Shown in pieces: positions 32,501-43,219 of a stretch of 60,157 nucleotides of DNA. A program made the position numbers and the translations under genes. Location: contig JAUGWO010000176.1 of assembly GCA_049724395.1 (NCBI GenBank), forward strand, positions 1-60,157. Reading direction: 5' to 3'. The stretch comes from Spongospora subterranea f. sp. subterranea (lineage: Eukaryota; Endomyxa: Phytomyxea; Phytomyxea; Plasmodiophorida). Numbering within the stretch: the stretch's first letter is position 1; each line of letters begins with the position of its first letter. The notes beneath the pieces are model-generated. The model ran no database searches and was not told the origin of the DNA. It saw nothing but the letters and a program-made list of their open reading frames with translations.

Positions 32501-32574
32501 TTTCAGTGTTGAAAGTATGTATTCCTAAACAAGATGCTACAATCGTAAGCGAGGGTGACGACTCCGTATCTTGA
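29569..32574 (+). CDS. FAN1: FAN1, structure-specific repair nuclease (HIRAN + VRR-NUC)
   Basis: FAN1 cuts branched and flapped DNA during interstrand-crosslink repair in the nucleus. Seen in order: a HIRAN-like domain (FGAPIEIKRACSNDNDSSAC, GYLPAPLSALLAPMLDSNQV); the SAP-like region (SLYIRLMQRKKEWSTDL, ISLLEELSLTEIKALAKN); helical/TPR part (LWDQAVNGYMFLLSDVP, RGKFWVRLALILDVHLKQRS, ALQDPFV); and the C-terminal VRR-NUC domain: RTIFGLLLWDVIW, GVAWDKWSCEQLIAYCLC, SGFPDLVLFSV, CRFVEVK, then across an intron GPNDSLFDQQKAWISTLDRL and GFEVSVLKV. The PD...EVK catalytic core is intact. About 12 exons. The stop at 32572-32574 is secure; the start is not, and 29569 is the best ATG before the HIRAN part. 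HIRAN fused to VRR-NUC is, as I recall, known in plants and some other eukaryotes but not in animals. Confidence 0.93.
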
Positions 32575-33235
32575 TTCTGTCGAGTTCCTTACTGCGTCAA
32601 TTAACTTTATCATAAATTATCTAGCGATGTTTCTGTTTAAGATGAGGCAGCTTGTTCAATTGAATATCGTGGTGCTGAAGCATGTCGCGTTCATCGATTT
32701 TGCGCGCTTACACTGCGGTTTTGACCGAGGTTAAACGGAGGGAAATAAAGAATAAAGCAAAGGTGTATTGCAGAGCTGAAAACTACAACCGCAACGTTTT
32801 TAAAGCCGGCAAAATCTGAACATCGATATCGGATTGGCTAATTGCGATTACTGATCGGTGGCTATCAATCCGTTTTGTTTGGTAAAATGTTCCGATTGTG
32901 ATGATCTCAACTTTCTCAACTAAGCAAATCTGGTGGCAAACGATGACCGTCTCAGCAATGAATTAAATCTTAGTAACCAGAGATCCATAATAACGACAAG
33001 CGATAATAACAATCACCACCACCAGAAGCAGTTACATCGAGCCAGTCCACGACTCTTTCAACTGCGAAACTGAAATTGCGCTAAAGGGACCTGAGCTAAC
33101 AAAGGGCCGATTTTGGATCTTCTTTTATGGTGTTCGGAATTGAGGTCCGGAGGCTAAAGTTGAGGTGGCCGGCGGTTCCGTTCCCGGAATCACTTTGCTA
33201 AAAGTCCTCCGGCCGCTCATTTATCAAACTGTAGA
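32575..33235. other. Intergenic, no gene seen
   Basis: 660 bases between FAN1 and the secreted proline-rich gene. It contains an inverted CCAAT (ATTGG near 32832) and CACCACCACC-type low complexity. No open frame of note. Confidence 0.5.
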
Positions 33236-34159
33236 ATGGGGAACCAGATGATGTTGCTGTTCTTGACGACAATCCTGATATTGTCGTCAGCGTTCGTTCA
33301 CGCGACACATTCGCAATCAACGATCCCCGCTATGGGAACGTCCCCAGTGGCAAACGCTGCCGACATGTTGCCCTACATACCGACGGGAATGGCGTCCCCC
33401 GCTCCACAATCACTGCCATCGTATTCTGGTGGCGTATCCCCTGTACCACAATCGGTTCCATCGGCAGCGCCACCCCAATGTCATGTCCCTGTCCCAGGAG
33501 CGCCATCCCCTGTCCCACAATCTGTACCCGGATCGCAGTGCTATCCTGCCCCGTCTCCTGCTCCTCAGTCATTGCCAACGACATCAGGTCCCGTTCCAGT
33601 ATGTTCGCCATCTTCCCCCGTACCAGTTCCACAGCAAATACCCCCCGTATCTCCTGCGACGCCATCCCAACCTCAAACGCCACCGACGGTGATCTGTCCT
33701 GGACCAGGGCCAACTCCACAATCGGTACCCGGCGCCATTCAGTGTCCAAACGCGGGTCCATACCCAAACCCAGCCCCTCATTCCGTTCCTGGCGCTAATC
33801 CCTGTTCATATGCCTGTCCAATGATGACGCCAACCCCCCAATCAATCCCAACCGTTCCCTCGTCACCACCATTGCCCTCAACCGCCGTTCCCCGAATCAT
33901 CATCGTCCCGACGACGACCACTTCTACGACCGCGCCTCATCCGTTGCAGCCGCCCGCAGCGATCCCAACGCCATCAACGTCAACCGGACAGAATCCAGTG
34001 ATATCACCGCCATCGACACCGACTAGTATTCCCTCAGTGACGTCCACCGGGTCAAATCCAGTTCCCTCAATGCCGATCGCAACACAACCAACGGCAACCC
34101 CAACTCTACCTCCATCACAAGACGTCTCATTATCGCCCGAGATTGGAGGAACTCCTTAA
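33236..34159 (+). CDS. Secreted proline-rich repeat protein, 307 residues
   Basis: A single exon. A signal peptide (MMLLFLTTILILSSAFVHA, after MGNQ) is followed by about 280 residues rich in Pro, Ser, Thr and Val with a recurring SP-x-PQSVP motif (APSPVPQSVPG, PSPAPQSLPT, GPTPQSVPGA, PNPAPHSVPGA, TPTPQSIPT). Pairs of Cys recur in the repeats (QCHVP, QCYPA, CPGPG, CSYACP). The C-terminal third turns Thr-rich. Such proteins are typically extracellular, O-glycosylated wall or mucin-like proteins. No GPI signal or membrane anchor at the end. Antisense frames of up to 145 residues are shadows. Confidence 0.8.
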   Translation: MGNQMMLLFLTTILILSSAFVHATHSQSTIPAMGTSPVANAADMLPYIPTGMASPAPQSLPSYSGGVSPVPQSVPSAAPPQCHVPVPGAPSPVPQSVPGSQCYPAPSPAPQSLPTTSGPVPVCSPSSPVPVPQQIPPVSPATPSQPQTPPTVICPGPGPTPQSVPGAIQCPNAGPYPNPAPHSVPGANPCSYACPMMTPTPQSIPTVPSSPPLPSTAVPRIIIVPTTTTSTTAPHPLQPPAAIPTPSTSTGQNPVISPPSTPTSIPSVTSTGSNPVPSMPIATQPTATPTLPPSQDVSLSPEIGGTP

Positions 34160-34651
34160 TTGTTTCGTTCATAAACTTAACTGGGACGATTTTCGGCCAA
34201 ATCAGGTTGCTTTCTACAGATGATGATCCAGTCGCAATAGCACAGCAGATTCTAGAAGAGCAACGCGCTTGATGAGGATTTGGCCAGAAAGGAATCTGAG
34301 CTGAGTATGGTGGTAGATAATAGGTGAAGATTGATAAAGAGGTGTACTGAGAAAGGGTAATTGGTGTATTCAAATAGTATATTATGGATTCATATTGGGA
34401 AATAAACAAGATAAAAACAAGATAGGATCAGTACGGATAGGATCGCAGGTGAGCGGGAAGCGAAGTGGAAACGCCCAGGGAGCTGTCGCTATACCTTGTC
34501 TGATGATCAGCGAAAAATGTCAGCGAAAACCGTGGCAACGAGCGCCGGTCGGACGAATACAACTGTACCTGATCGATATTGACAGGGATGGCAGCCGACT
34601 CCGCTGGCCGATGCACAGAAGGTGCCCCGATGCTGCACAACATACACCAAG
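34160..34651. other. Convergent 3' region, no gene seen
   Basis: Lies between the 3' ends of two converging genes. Nothing recognised. Confidence 0.4.
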
Positions 34652-37343
34652 TCAACACGACGATCGCCGAGTGCGATCATTGAAAATAAGAGAATCAAGA
34701 CAAGTCCATTCTGAAAAAAGCGCGAAAAACCGAGAAAATCGAACGTAGCGGGCGAAAAAGACGACGTACGAAGGTGATCTTGACGACATACGGCCCCATT
34801 TTCGAACCAGTGACTGTGGGCTACGACCGGCGAAAAAGGCAGCAAACCTACACCACCCCGAGCATAAGACCAACGTATTACAGAAATGCAGAAAATGTTG
34901 TGGCAACAAAGTGAACGACGATCTTCGGAAATATGTTGGGAAACAATGTGTTAAAGAGCACAACACCGACTTTTCATCAAGAAGAATCTCGCGCCATCTG
35001 GATTCTCCATGAATAGATACGGCTTGCGCCAGACTTTGTGCTTCTGCCGGCGTCCAACGTTTGGGCCGCCCCGAGGTGCCTGCCGAGAGCGGGGCCGCGG
35101 CACTATCGGGGCTCAAGAGCGAGCCATTGCTTGGAGACGGCGGCGGCATGCCTGGCATTAACCGGCTATTGATTGCAGGCTGGTTTAACTGAACCAGAAA
35201 TGGGTCAAAATGACATGATCAAAGATGAACGTGCACGGAAAAATGAGTTACAGCGAAAACAGGTTAAAATGAACTGAGGAACGCGTTAAAGCGAAACCAG
35301 GCAGAGCGAAAACAGACTCAGACCCCAAATAAAACCGGGTTTAACTCGAGAAACAATGTCGAAGCTTATGTGGAACAGGAAGGAAATGAGCGACGAATTA
35401 CAGCAAAGAATACTGCACTGATCAAATAACGGGAAGCGAAGAACAATGGTGACCAAATGGCGATATTACTAAACATGATTTGGGTCAATACATGGTTGAA
35501 AGAGCCGATGGGGAAGCCAGAGGGCGCCCTGATGAACGGGGAACTGCCTGAAGTCGGGCAGGACGCCACAGTTGGATTGGGGGACGGTGCTCGACCATTG
35601 CCCGATAGCGGATCGACGCAGACGGCCAGCTGGACCTTATGAGCCTGGTGTCGATGGTGCATTATAGGAATAGGGACCGACGATGAACTCTCCCGCGAGG
35701 CTAAAAATCCAACATTATTACACGAAGCGAGAACCCCAAACAATGCGGAAAATTCGCTTGAGAAGCGAGCAAGCGTAAAGCTGGGTATTGGTAAAATTAC
35801 CAGATAGAGGAGGACGTCGAGGTGGCGACACGTTGTCAGTGGTCGAGTTGATGTGCCCGTTCGTCCATGTGAACGGCATCGAGTGTGGGATGGGGACACT
35901 GCACGCGATCGGTGCCGATGGCGGTGTCTCATCGAACTACGTCAAACACCGTTACCACATGGCGAACGCGACAATTGCCAACAAAAGACAAGGAAAGACA
36001 TCATCGGAACAAAACAAAATCAAACTGAACCGAAAAGGGACAAAAAAAGTGGGACCGACCAAGCTGCTCGTGGGTTCCCAAGAGCCCACACGAAACTGCA
36101 CAGACTTGAACGACGATGGAATAGTATCGCTGGAAGGACCTGGACCCTGTCCGACGGCTTGGGCGACGGCTTGCGCTAATATACGCGTGCTCGGAATCTC
36201 GTTATCTTCACCGCTGACCGGATTGGATACCGGTTGATGCTTATGCGACGACGTCTAAGCGCGCATTTTAGTATATCGCAATGTCGGCGACAAATGGATG
36301 GCGGGCAGATCGCTAGCTACCTTGGCGAGGTACCGACTCCATTTCCGATGGAGCGACGATCGCAGGCGATCACCGAGTAGCGGCTTCCACCGCACATCCT
36401 CCATGATCGCCCTCCAATTTCCGGTCCCGTATTCCGCCACGCCCTCGACCAACGCTTGAAACTGATATCCGAAATAGCATGAGCGACAAAAAAAATCCGA
36501 ATTCAAATGATTTGAACGATGAAACGGTCGAATTGTCAAAAATCGCTGAAGATGGGGTTTTCAAACAGTTGGCGATGTTGTGATGGTGTTTGGCGTTGAC
36601 CTCAGCTGATGTCCATCGTCTATTGGTCGACACGGACGATAACGAGCTGTTGTTATCGCGTTTCGACTGCAGATCGGACGACAGGTCGTCGTCGGACCCC
36701 GAATCCCCCTGACCCCGTTGCCTTCCGCCGCTCGTCGTCGTTGACGGGTCGTCGTTCAGCCTGAACGGTTCAGGCGCCGGCCCATCCCGCCAGCAATTCA
36801 GAAACCCTGCGCGAGTCGCCGCAGACATGTCAGCGACGATCGCCGATCGATTCCTGGCGCAATTGTTTACCGGAATTGGTCATGGGCATCGACTCGATCA
36901 CGGGCGACATCGCCTTCGACGCCCAATCCCAGTCAACGTTATTAGACTCAAGCTGCCAGGTCTCTGATGACGCCATGGCGTCATCATCCGACACTGCACA
37001 CGACCAACGTCAGACCCCCGAAGAAAAACACAAAATCACCGCCCATCGCATGACGGGATGGCGCTATGACGATCAACGGACCGGCAAACATTCGCATGTC
37101 GACATCGAGATCGTCCAGGTCGAGGAAGCCCGACGCTAGGTCCGTCATATAATCGGGCGGGTTGTGCCCCTGCACGTTGCTCCCGTTGATGATGTGTGTC
37201 GCCCCCGGAAATCGCGGTGTCCTAGGGAAGGGCCCTGAGCCAGAATGTGGTGAGATTATCGCCAGCTGCAGCTCCTGGGTCGGGTCAATTACAGTGATTT
37301 GTGGGTCTCTCCACACAAGGTTTTCCGCAATATATTGCGCCAC
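34652..37343 (-). CDS. Protein with two TRF-like Myb/SANT domains, multi-exon
   Basis: Probably a sequence-specific DNA-binding protein of the nucleus. My model, minus strand: exons 37343-37040, 36993-36871, 36806-36601, 36461-36334, 36213 to about 36080, about 35945-35810, about 35710-35485, about 35185-34965 and a last exon from about 34855. The first five join in frame with correct phases (1, 1, 0, 2). Acidic N-terminus (DLASGFLDLDDLDVDMRMF), Ser/Asp-rich linker, then Myb 1: NRRWTSAE, intron, FQALVEGVAEYGTGNWRAIM and LHRKWSR. A Pro/Ser-rich linker leads to Myb 2: RPKRWTPAEAQSLAQAV, SRWREILLDEK, intron, GRSPQSLVRKWGRM. The W...YGxGNWxxI...L..KW pattern resembles telobox/TRF Myb domains, but telomere binding is inference. 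A two-gene model with a second start at 35158 is possible. Confidence 0.6.
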
Positions 37344-37780
37344 TGGCCGTCACTGTTGCGCGCACTTTCCCAATCAGTCAATCATGGTGAAACGCGGCAG
37401 CCCTATCGTAGCAATGATCTCAGTGTCGCGCACATTTCATCTGATCAACCCCTTTGATCCGCAAAACGTTTTCGCCAACGCCAGAAATGGCGCCAACATT
37501 CGTCAAATGCCAAGGTTTCGGTGGAGTTTGGGAGGTGGAATATTGGGGCCTTGCCTGGAGATGACATGGCGACAATGATCACGGGGTCGAACTTGTTAGA
37601 ATTCCAGGTGATTATAGGTCCAGAACAAAGGGGAATCGACTCGACACCTGAGGGAACGTCGATTATGTCGGGACTGCGCGTGATATAGTGTCATTCCATT
37701 TTACGGCGGCGTCTTCACGACTCAATGGCCCAGAGTGGATACCCCTTTTATCGGGAGCCCATGCCATATTCGGTCAACGC
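37344..37780. other. Promoter side of the Myb gene and unassigned sequence
   Basis: Contains a weak plus-strand frame (37162-37578) largely antisense to the Myb gene start. No gene credited. Confidence 0.4.
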
Positions 37781-38839
37781 ATCGCCATGTGTTGCACGCT
37801 ATCGCCATGTGTTGCACGCTATCGCCATGTGTTGCACGCTCTGGCCATGTGTTGCACGCTATCGCCATGTGTTGCACGCTATCGCCATGTGTTGCTATCG
37901 CCATGTGTTGCACGCTATCGCCATGTGTTGCTATCGCCATGTGTTGCACGCTATCGCCATGTGGTTCTATCGCCATGTGTTGCACGCTATCGCCATGTGT
38001 TGCACGCTATCGCCATGTGTTGCACGCTATCGCCATGTGTTGCTATCGCCATGTGTTGCACGCTATCGCCATGTGTTGCTATCGCCATGTGTTGCATGCA
38101 ATCGCCATGTGTTGCACGCTATCGCCATGTGGTTCTATCGCCATGTGTTGCACGCTATCGCCATGTGTTGCACGCTATCGCCATGTGTTGCACGCTATCG
38201 CCATGTGTTGCTATCGCCATGTGTTGCACGCTATCGCCATGTGTTGCACGCTATCGCCATGTGTTGCTATCGCCATGTGTTGCATGCAATCGCCATGTGT
38301 TGCACGCTATCGCCATGTGTTGCTATCGCCATGTGTTGCATGCAATCGCCATGTGTTGCACGCTATCGCCATGTGTTGCTATCGCCATGTGTTGCATGCA
38401 ATCGCCATGTGTTGCACGCTATCGCCATGTGTTGCTATCGCCATGTGTTGCATGCAATCGCCATGTGTTGCACGCTATCGCCATGTGTTGCTATCGCCAT
38501 GTGTTGCACGCTATCGCCATGTGTTGCACGCTATCGCCATGTGTTGCTATCGCCATGTGTTGCACGCTATCGCCATGTGTTGCTATCGCCATGTGTTGCA
38601 CGCTATCGCCATGTGTTGCACGCTATCGCCATGTGTTGCACGCTATCGCCATGTGTTGCACGCTATCGCCATGTGTTGCACGCTATCGCCATGTGTTGCT
38701 ATCGCCATGTGTTGCACGCTATCGCCATGTGTTGCACGCTATCGCCATGTGTTGCTATCGCCATGTGTTGCACGCTATCGCCATGTGTTGCTATCGCCAT
38801 GTGTTGCACGCTATCGCCATGTGTTGCATGCAATCGCCA
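37781..38839. repeat. 1.06-kb minisatellite of 16- and 20-bp units
   Basis: All units start ATCGCCATGTGTTGC and end in ACGCT (20-mer A), T (16-mer B) or ATGCA (20-mer C), with rare variants (CTGGCC at the start, GTGGTTCT at the end). C always follows B and precedes A, so there is a higher-order order. The unit contains no stop triplet in any forward frame, so all three frames stay open for about 380-420 codons, giving Cys/His-rich readings. That is a property of the repeat and not evidence of a protein. Confidence 0.95.
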
Positions 38840-39123
38840 CCATCGACCACTCCATTCGCTGTAGTGTATTGTGTCTTCACCACACCCCTCAGTGATATCA
38901 TAAATGCCAATCTGATCTTGTCCCTAATTTTGCCAACAGTTTTCTAACGAATGTTATTCTGTCTTCAGTTTTAGTTCTCCGGTTTTCGGGCGAATGTTCT
39001 CGATATTTCCGCACCGTGTTCCAGTTGATCATCAATTATCGACACAATATCATGTATTTTTAAGCACGGCCAATATCTCTGTTGATCGGTGTGCACATCT
39101 CCATGTCAGCGCGCGTCCGCCTT
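38840..39123. other. No gene seen
   Basis: Flank between the minisatellite and a minus-strand gene end; nothing recognised. Confidence 0.5.
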
Positions 39124-39754
39124 CTATTTGACGGTGGAGTTGATTGGAGAGACAGGAGAAGACGGGACTTTGGGGGAAGATGGCGCTAATGGCGAAGATG
39201 GTGGGGCGGCATTCCCCGGCGACCCCGATCGAGAGATATACTGTGTTGAATGTGCCTGAGCGACAGTCGAACTTGACGTCTTATTCGACGAATATCGTGC
39301 AATGGGGGCCATCGGGTCGATTCCCACAGCCGACCGATTTCCCATTCGATTTGGCGTTGGTCCGGCAGAGTGAACGGTACTGGCGTTGCCTTGTCGCTGG
39401 TGGAACAGGTCAGCGGCGCCCACCCTCATCTGCTCATACTGCAGGTCGGTCATGATCGCCACCGATTCGTCCACGGGACGGATGGCCAGATGGCGACGAC
39501 CCGTTGACGGTCCCGCCAACTGCATCAAGCTCCAAACACAGGTGTCTTCCACTGAAACCCAACGGTCAATCACGACGTCCCCGCGCCGGTCCCGTATGTG
39601 TTCCACCTTCGACCCACCTGAATTGCGCCAGCGAACCCTGATCGGACACGACGCCGGCCCATCCGCCGCTGCAACTTGGGATCTCCATCCGAAGGGCCAT
39701 CGCTACCGGCACCGACAGCAACAGGACCCACAACATCGTGTTGCGCCACACCAA
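39124..39754 (-). CDS. Hypothetical secreted/ER protein, frame change after the leader
   Basis: A start at 39754 gives a signal peptide or anchor (NTMLWVLLLSVPVAMALRM) and about 35 more residues. The downstream frame from about 39610 runs 160 residues to 39124: VVIDRWVSVEDTCVWSLMQL, RRHLAIRPVDESVAIM, then a Ser/Pro-rich tail (PPSSPLAPSSPKVPSSPVSP). No GT/AG intron fits the change of frame at about 39610-39640, so there is either a frameshift or an unusual intron. Tail with SSP repeats suggests an exposed, flexible region. Family not recognised. Confidence 0.45.
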
Positions 39755-40058
39755 CGATAATCGGCCCCCGTCCTCGTTCCGGAATCACACAATATTCTCG
39801 TCCGGCGCGGTCTCTTCCACAAATTCTTGGCCATTACGGCATTGTAGCGCCGTGGGTCGAACACCTCTCTCGACCATCGGGTCGATTAGCAATGGCGACA
39901 CGATTAGCTACTGAATCCCGTTCGTCCGTCCCCTTTTGATCTGGCCAGTTTTGTTGCCCAACACAACTGGCCGAGTATTTCTCCCTTGCTCTGGTCGACC
40001 ATGACCGGTCTCGGCCGATGATTTTTCCCATTCGGTGGAGTGTTCGGTTGACAAAACG

Positions 40059-40307
40059 ATGCTGGATCGGCTGCCCGACGTCCTGATCACGATCATCGCC
40101 GACTATTGTGATGATTGGCGTGGTCGACCCGCTCTGGCCACCATTTGCCGGGCCGTTGACCACGCTTATGCCAAACACGATCTCGCCAGATTAGCGTGGA
40201 CGGCGTTCCGCCATCCCATCCTCTCGCAGCCCCAGAACATCAACCTCGTTCAACGATATTACGAGCGACTCCGGCAGAAGCCGAAGACAGAGACGAAGGC
40301 GAAATGA
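40059..40307 (+). CDS. Small F-box-like protein, about 82 residues
   Basis: Starting at MLDRLPDVLITIIADYCDDW, the sequence follows the F-box pattern (LPD-xx-L-xx-I-xx-YC...L-x-x-ICRAV) with LATICRAVDHAYAKH. It ends in a basic tail (LRQKPKTETKAK). An in-frame ATG at 40035 adds eight residues. F-box proteins link targets to SCF ubiquitin ligases through Skp1, but no substrate-binding domain follows here, so the protein would be a bare F-box. Confidence 0.5.
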   Translation: MLDRLPDVLITIIADYCDDWRGRPALATICRAVDHAYAKHDLARLAWTAFRHPILSQPQNINLVQRYYERLRQKPKTETKAK

Positions 40308-40804
40308 ATGCGTTACGATCCGACCGCGCGAACATGAAAGAAACTTGATCGATCCGTCACGACAATGCCCATCACTGAACTCTATTGTAATATCAATCGT
40401 CCCATTCCCTTTCGTTCGAGAACTGTGTTGTGAAATTCGATTACGGCTGAATATATCTCCATTTCGGGCAATCGATCTGTCATTGTATCGCCATTCCCCC
40501 ATGCAATTTCTGGAGATTGCACCGCCAGCGAACACATAGCGTTGAACGCTTTGGTGTTCAACGAAAGTTGGAGTTGCACCTAGGTCGAGTAAATTCTGGT
40601 CAATATCGCCATCACCTTTTGGATATTATCGGGGTTCGTTGCCGTCCCCGGCGAAATCAACGGTCCCGGTGGCGATAGATGTGGCCGTTGAAATGGCCAA
40701 TGATTCATTAAATTTGTTGCGTGCGGTATTTGAGTCAATGTCGTGAAACGCGCCAGATTTCCATTCGTTTGATTCATTTTGCGGTTCGGTGGTTTTTGTT
40801 GAAG
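40308..40804. other. Intergenic, weak minus-strand frame only
   Basis: A minus-strand frame (40580-40990) overlaps the KGG gene antisense and is not credited. TTCGGTGGTTTTTGTTGAAG precedes the KGG start. Confidence 0.4.
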
Positions 40805-41029
40805 ATGTCGACGAAAGAGAACAATCCGGCGAATTTCGCCAATCGCCCTCGGGAGGAAGTGGCCGAGATCGGGCACAAGGGCGGCAGCAAGGAGGGCAAC
40901 CCGGGCAATTTCGCTAACCGCCCCACCGACGAGCTGCGCGAGATTTCTTCGAAAGGGGGCCGGTCGTCGGGGCGTTCGCGAAGGGGGCACCGCGAGAACG
41001 AGGAGTCGGGATCAGAGGAGGAAGATTGA
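40805..41029 (+). CDS. KGG-repeat (CON-10-like) stress protein, 74 residues
   Basis: Two copies of the motif NFANRPxxExxEIxxKGG (NPANFANRPREEVAEIGHKG and NPGNFANRPTDELREISSKG), followed by a basic then acidic tail (SGRSRRGHRENEESGSEEED). This is the motif of Neurospora CON-10 and of bacterial GsiB-type general stress proteins, hydrophilic proteins linked to spores, desiccation and stationary phase. The start at 40805 directly precedes the first motif. Single exon. Within eukaryotes the family is best known from fungi, which is weak support for a fungal affinity. Confidence 0.85.
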   Translation: MSTKENNPANFANRPREEVAEIGHKGGSKEGNPGNFANRPTDELREISSKGGRSSGRSRRGHRENEESGSEEED

Positions 41030-41716
41030 TGAAAGTCTCACTCGAATACAATATAAAACCATTTTGACAGCGCTCTGATATATCTGGGCACATTTCACAG
41101 AGTGTTGATCGATTTCGTCATCGCGTGTCAATGACGAAAACACGAGACGTTCGACGTATTTGCGGTGATTGTCTGATCGATTGTTGAGACGCACCGTCAG
41201 ACCCGTTAATGTTTTCGAAAGTGATCGGCAGATTCCAGAGCTCTCGGCTGTGTTTTTGGTTTGTCATTGAACGAATGCTGTTCAGGGCTCTTTGCCAACA
41301 TGGTCCACTGTCCGTTATATGGTATCGCCTGAATGATTTTCTAGATACGGAATCCAGTGGATACCGATTACATTTGGACATATCGTGGAGGAACGGAGGG
41401 GATTGATAACAAAAATTACCCGAGTTATTTATTGACGGAAAGTTTTGATTTTCGAGTAATGTTGAGAAGGGCGATGAGATCAACGGCCAGATTATGATGA
41501 TCTGGGACCAAGACCAGACAGATCGACTTTAGAATGGGTGAACACAATCACAGAGGCGGATTAAGGCATTAGCGCCAATCCGATGGGATTTCGTACTTGG
41601 GAGGTCCAGGAGCGCAATTCGATTGGATTATTATGTGGTTGATCGACAGGGAAAATCAATAACACCACGGGTGGAGCTCAGCTGGTTGTTCTGGCGATCG
41701 GTCGGGTTGGTCTGAG
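41030..41716. other. No gene seen
   Basis: Frames on both strands (41118-41483 minus, 41209-41406 plus) lack recognisable features. Nothing credited. Confidence 0.4.
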
Positions 41717-42444
41717 TTATGCGGCGGTATTCGCCTGGGTCGACGACGCAAGATGCATCGTGAACGATTTCCACTGCATAGACGGAACGGCTTTGAACAG
41801 GGTGACGAGGCGAGATGGTTGGGCACGGTAATCGGGTGGCGGATGTTGTCCCGACAGGTGATCGAGGTCGACGGCATCGGGACACGACGAGCACGAACGG
41901 TGATGAAACAGTTCCCCCGTCCATAGATTGCGCAACCAATAAATGTGATGCAATATGTCAAACCGTCTGGATGCCCTGGCGAGTTCACGATCGGTGATGG
42001 CGATAGACTGGTCCGGTAACACGTTCGTGGGTGTCTCGGGCGGGTTATTGGACGTCGCCGCGGGCTCGGGGTTGCCGGTCTCCGCTTCTGGCGCCACGTC
42101 GGTGACTGGTTCAGCAACTGCCGGCGAGGTTGCGTCTGGCGTCGGTTCTGCGTCGGATTCAGGATTGAGAATGATGGCGAATTCCGACGTGGGTTCGGTC
42201 AGCGGCGCAGGATCGGGAACGACGGTAGATTCGATGAATTCCTCTGTCAGCGGGACGGGGTCACCTTGTTCGAGAGGGCTTGATCTGATTGGGTCAGATG
42301 GTCGGCGGGCTGTTGGCCAAGAGTCGGGTCAGTCGTTTCAGGTTCGGACTCAGGTAGATATGCGATGGTGATCAAGGTGATCCCTCCACAAAACAGGCCA
42401 AAGCAGAACAGGCCCAATATCGTCGTAAACACGGACGCCATCTC
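41717..42444 (-). CDS. Single-pass membrane protein with acidic Pro/Thr-rich stalk, one frame change
   Basis: The start at 42444 gives MASVFTTILGLFCFGLFCGG and ITLITIAYLPESEPETTDPT: one N-terminal membrane segment, then an acidic Pro/Thr/Glu-rich stretch. At about 42260 the sequence continues in the next frame without a good intron (PVPLTEEFIESTVVPDPAPL, TPDATSPAVAEPVTDVAPEA), then a folded-looking part (DRELARASRRFDILHHIYWL, RLVTLFKAVPSMQWKSF) to the stop at 41717. One single-base indel, real or from assembly, would explain it. No family recognised. Confidence 0.45.
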
Positions 42445-42516
42445 GAAAACTTGCAGAACTGCACTGCCTGGCACCTGGAACAAGTAGAATAATGACGGCT
42501 GAAGCTCCAGTCTCAC

Positions 42517-43219
42517 ACGCGTTGGCCCGTCACGGACTTACGGCTTGCGGACTGCGCACGCTGCCCTCTCCTACAGTGGAAACATTAATGACTGACTGAC
42601 TGGATGAGCTGTGATGTACGTTCTGTAACATCGACACGACTACAGTCGAGATACACCCTAACTGGTTGCTGAGGGAAGGGTCGAATACCCATCTAGGGCT
42701 GGTCAATGGGTTTTAGCGCCACATTCATAGTATGATTGGGATATTGGGGATATTGCTGGAGGGTTTGGCGACTCACAAACAGATCCGATTGATGAATCGC
42801 TTTTATCGGTGAACACCTTGCGATAGAAATACTGAATAAAATTCCAGTCGTTTTCACGAACACCATGTGTTTATTGTTTGAACAACATTGGCGTTAAAAT
42901 TTGAATAGTAATTTTTTATTCAAAAATCTTCGAAATTTACCAGTATCTACTAGATAATCAAACTGAATATCCCCTTGACAGAATCTGGGATTTCGAATCG
43001 AGAACATATACAGTATTTACCACATATCATCATCCCCAGCCCGTCATCTCTGATTGTCACAGCTTTATCTTTAATTCTTGAATATCGCGGTTTTCGATTG
43101 GACAAATTCATCGTTCCTGCAAAAGAACGGAAGCATCGAATGGGGCGTATTGGGCATACCAGAATAGTTCAAATGAGGCCGGTAGCGGGGTTAGAATTTG
43201 AAAGGATTTTAGACGCGAA
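42517..43219. other. Intergenic, AT-rich, no gene seen
   Basis: Contains GGGATATTGGGGATATTG and AT-rich stretches; only short frames. Confidence 0.45.

Noticed and set aside
33330-33767. Antisense frames up to 145 residues opposite the proline-rich gene
   Set aside because: Proline-rich codons (CCN) read antisense as Gly/Trp/Val without stops; the plus frame has a signal peptide and regular repeats.
36876-37139. Plus-strand 87-residue frame
   Set aside because: It is antisense to well-phased exons of the two-Myb gene.
37688-38947. Three long Cys/His-rich open frames (379-419 residues) on the plus strand
   Set aside because: They arise because the 16/20-bp repeat has no stop triplet in any forward frame; all three frames give the same type of low-complexity sequence.
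39566-39754. p24/emp24 family membership of the secreted protein
   Set aside because: Signal peptide and a strand-rich region fit loosely, but no C-terminal membrane segment or KKxx-type tail is present.
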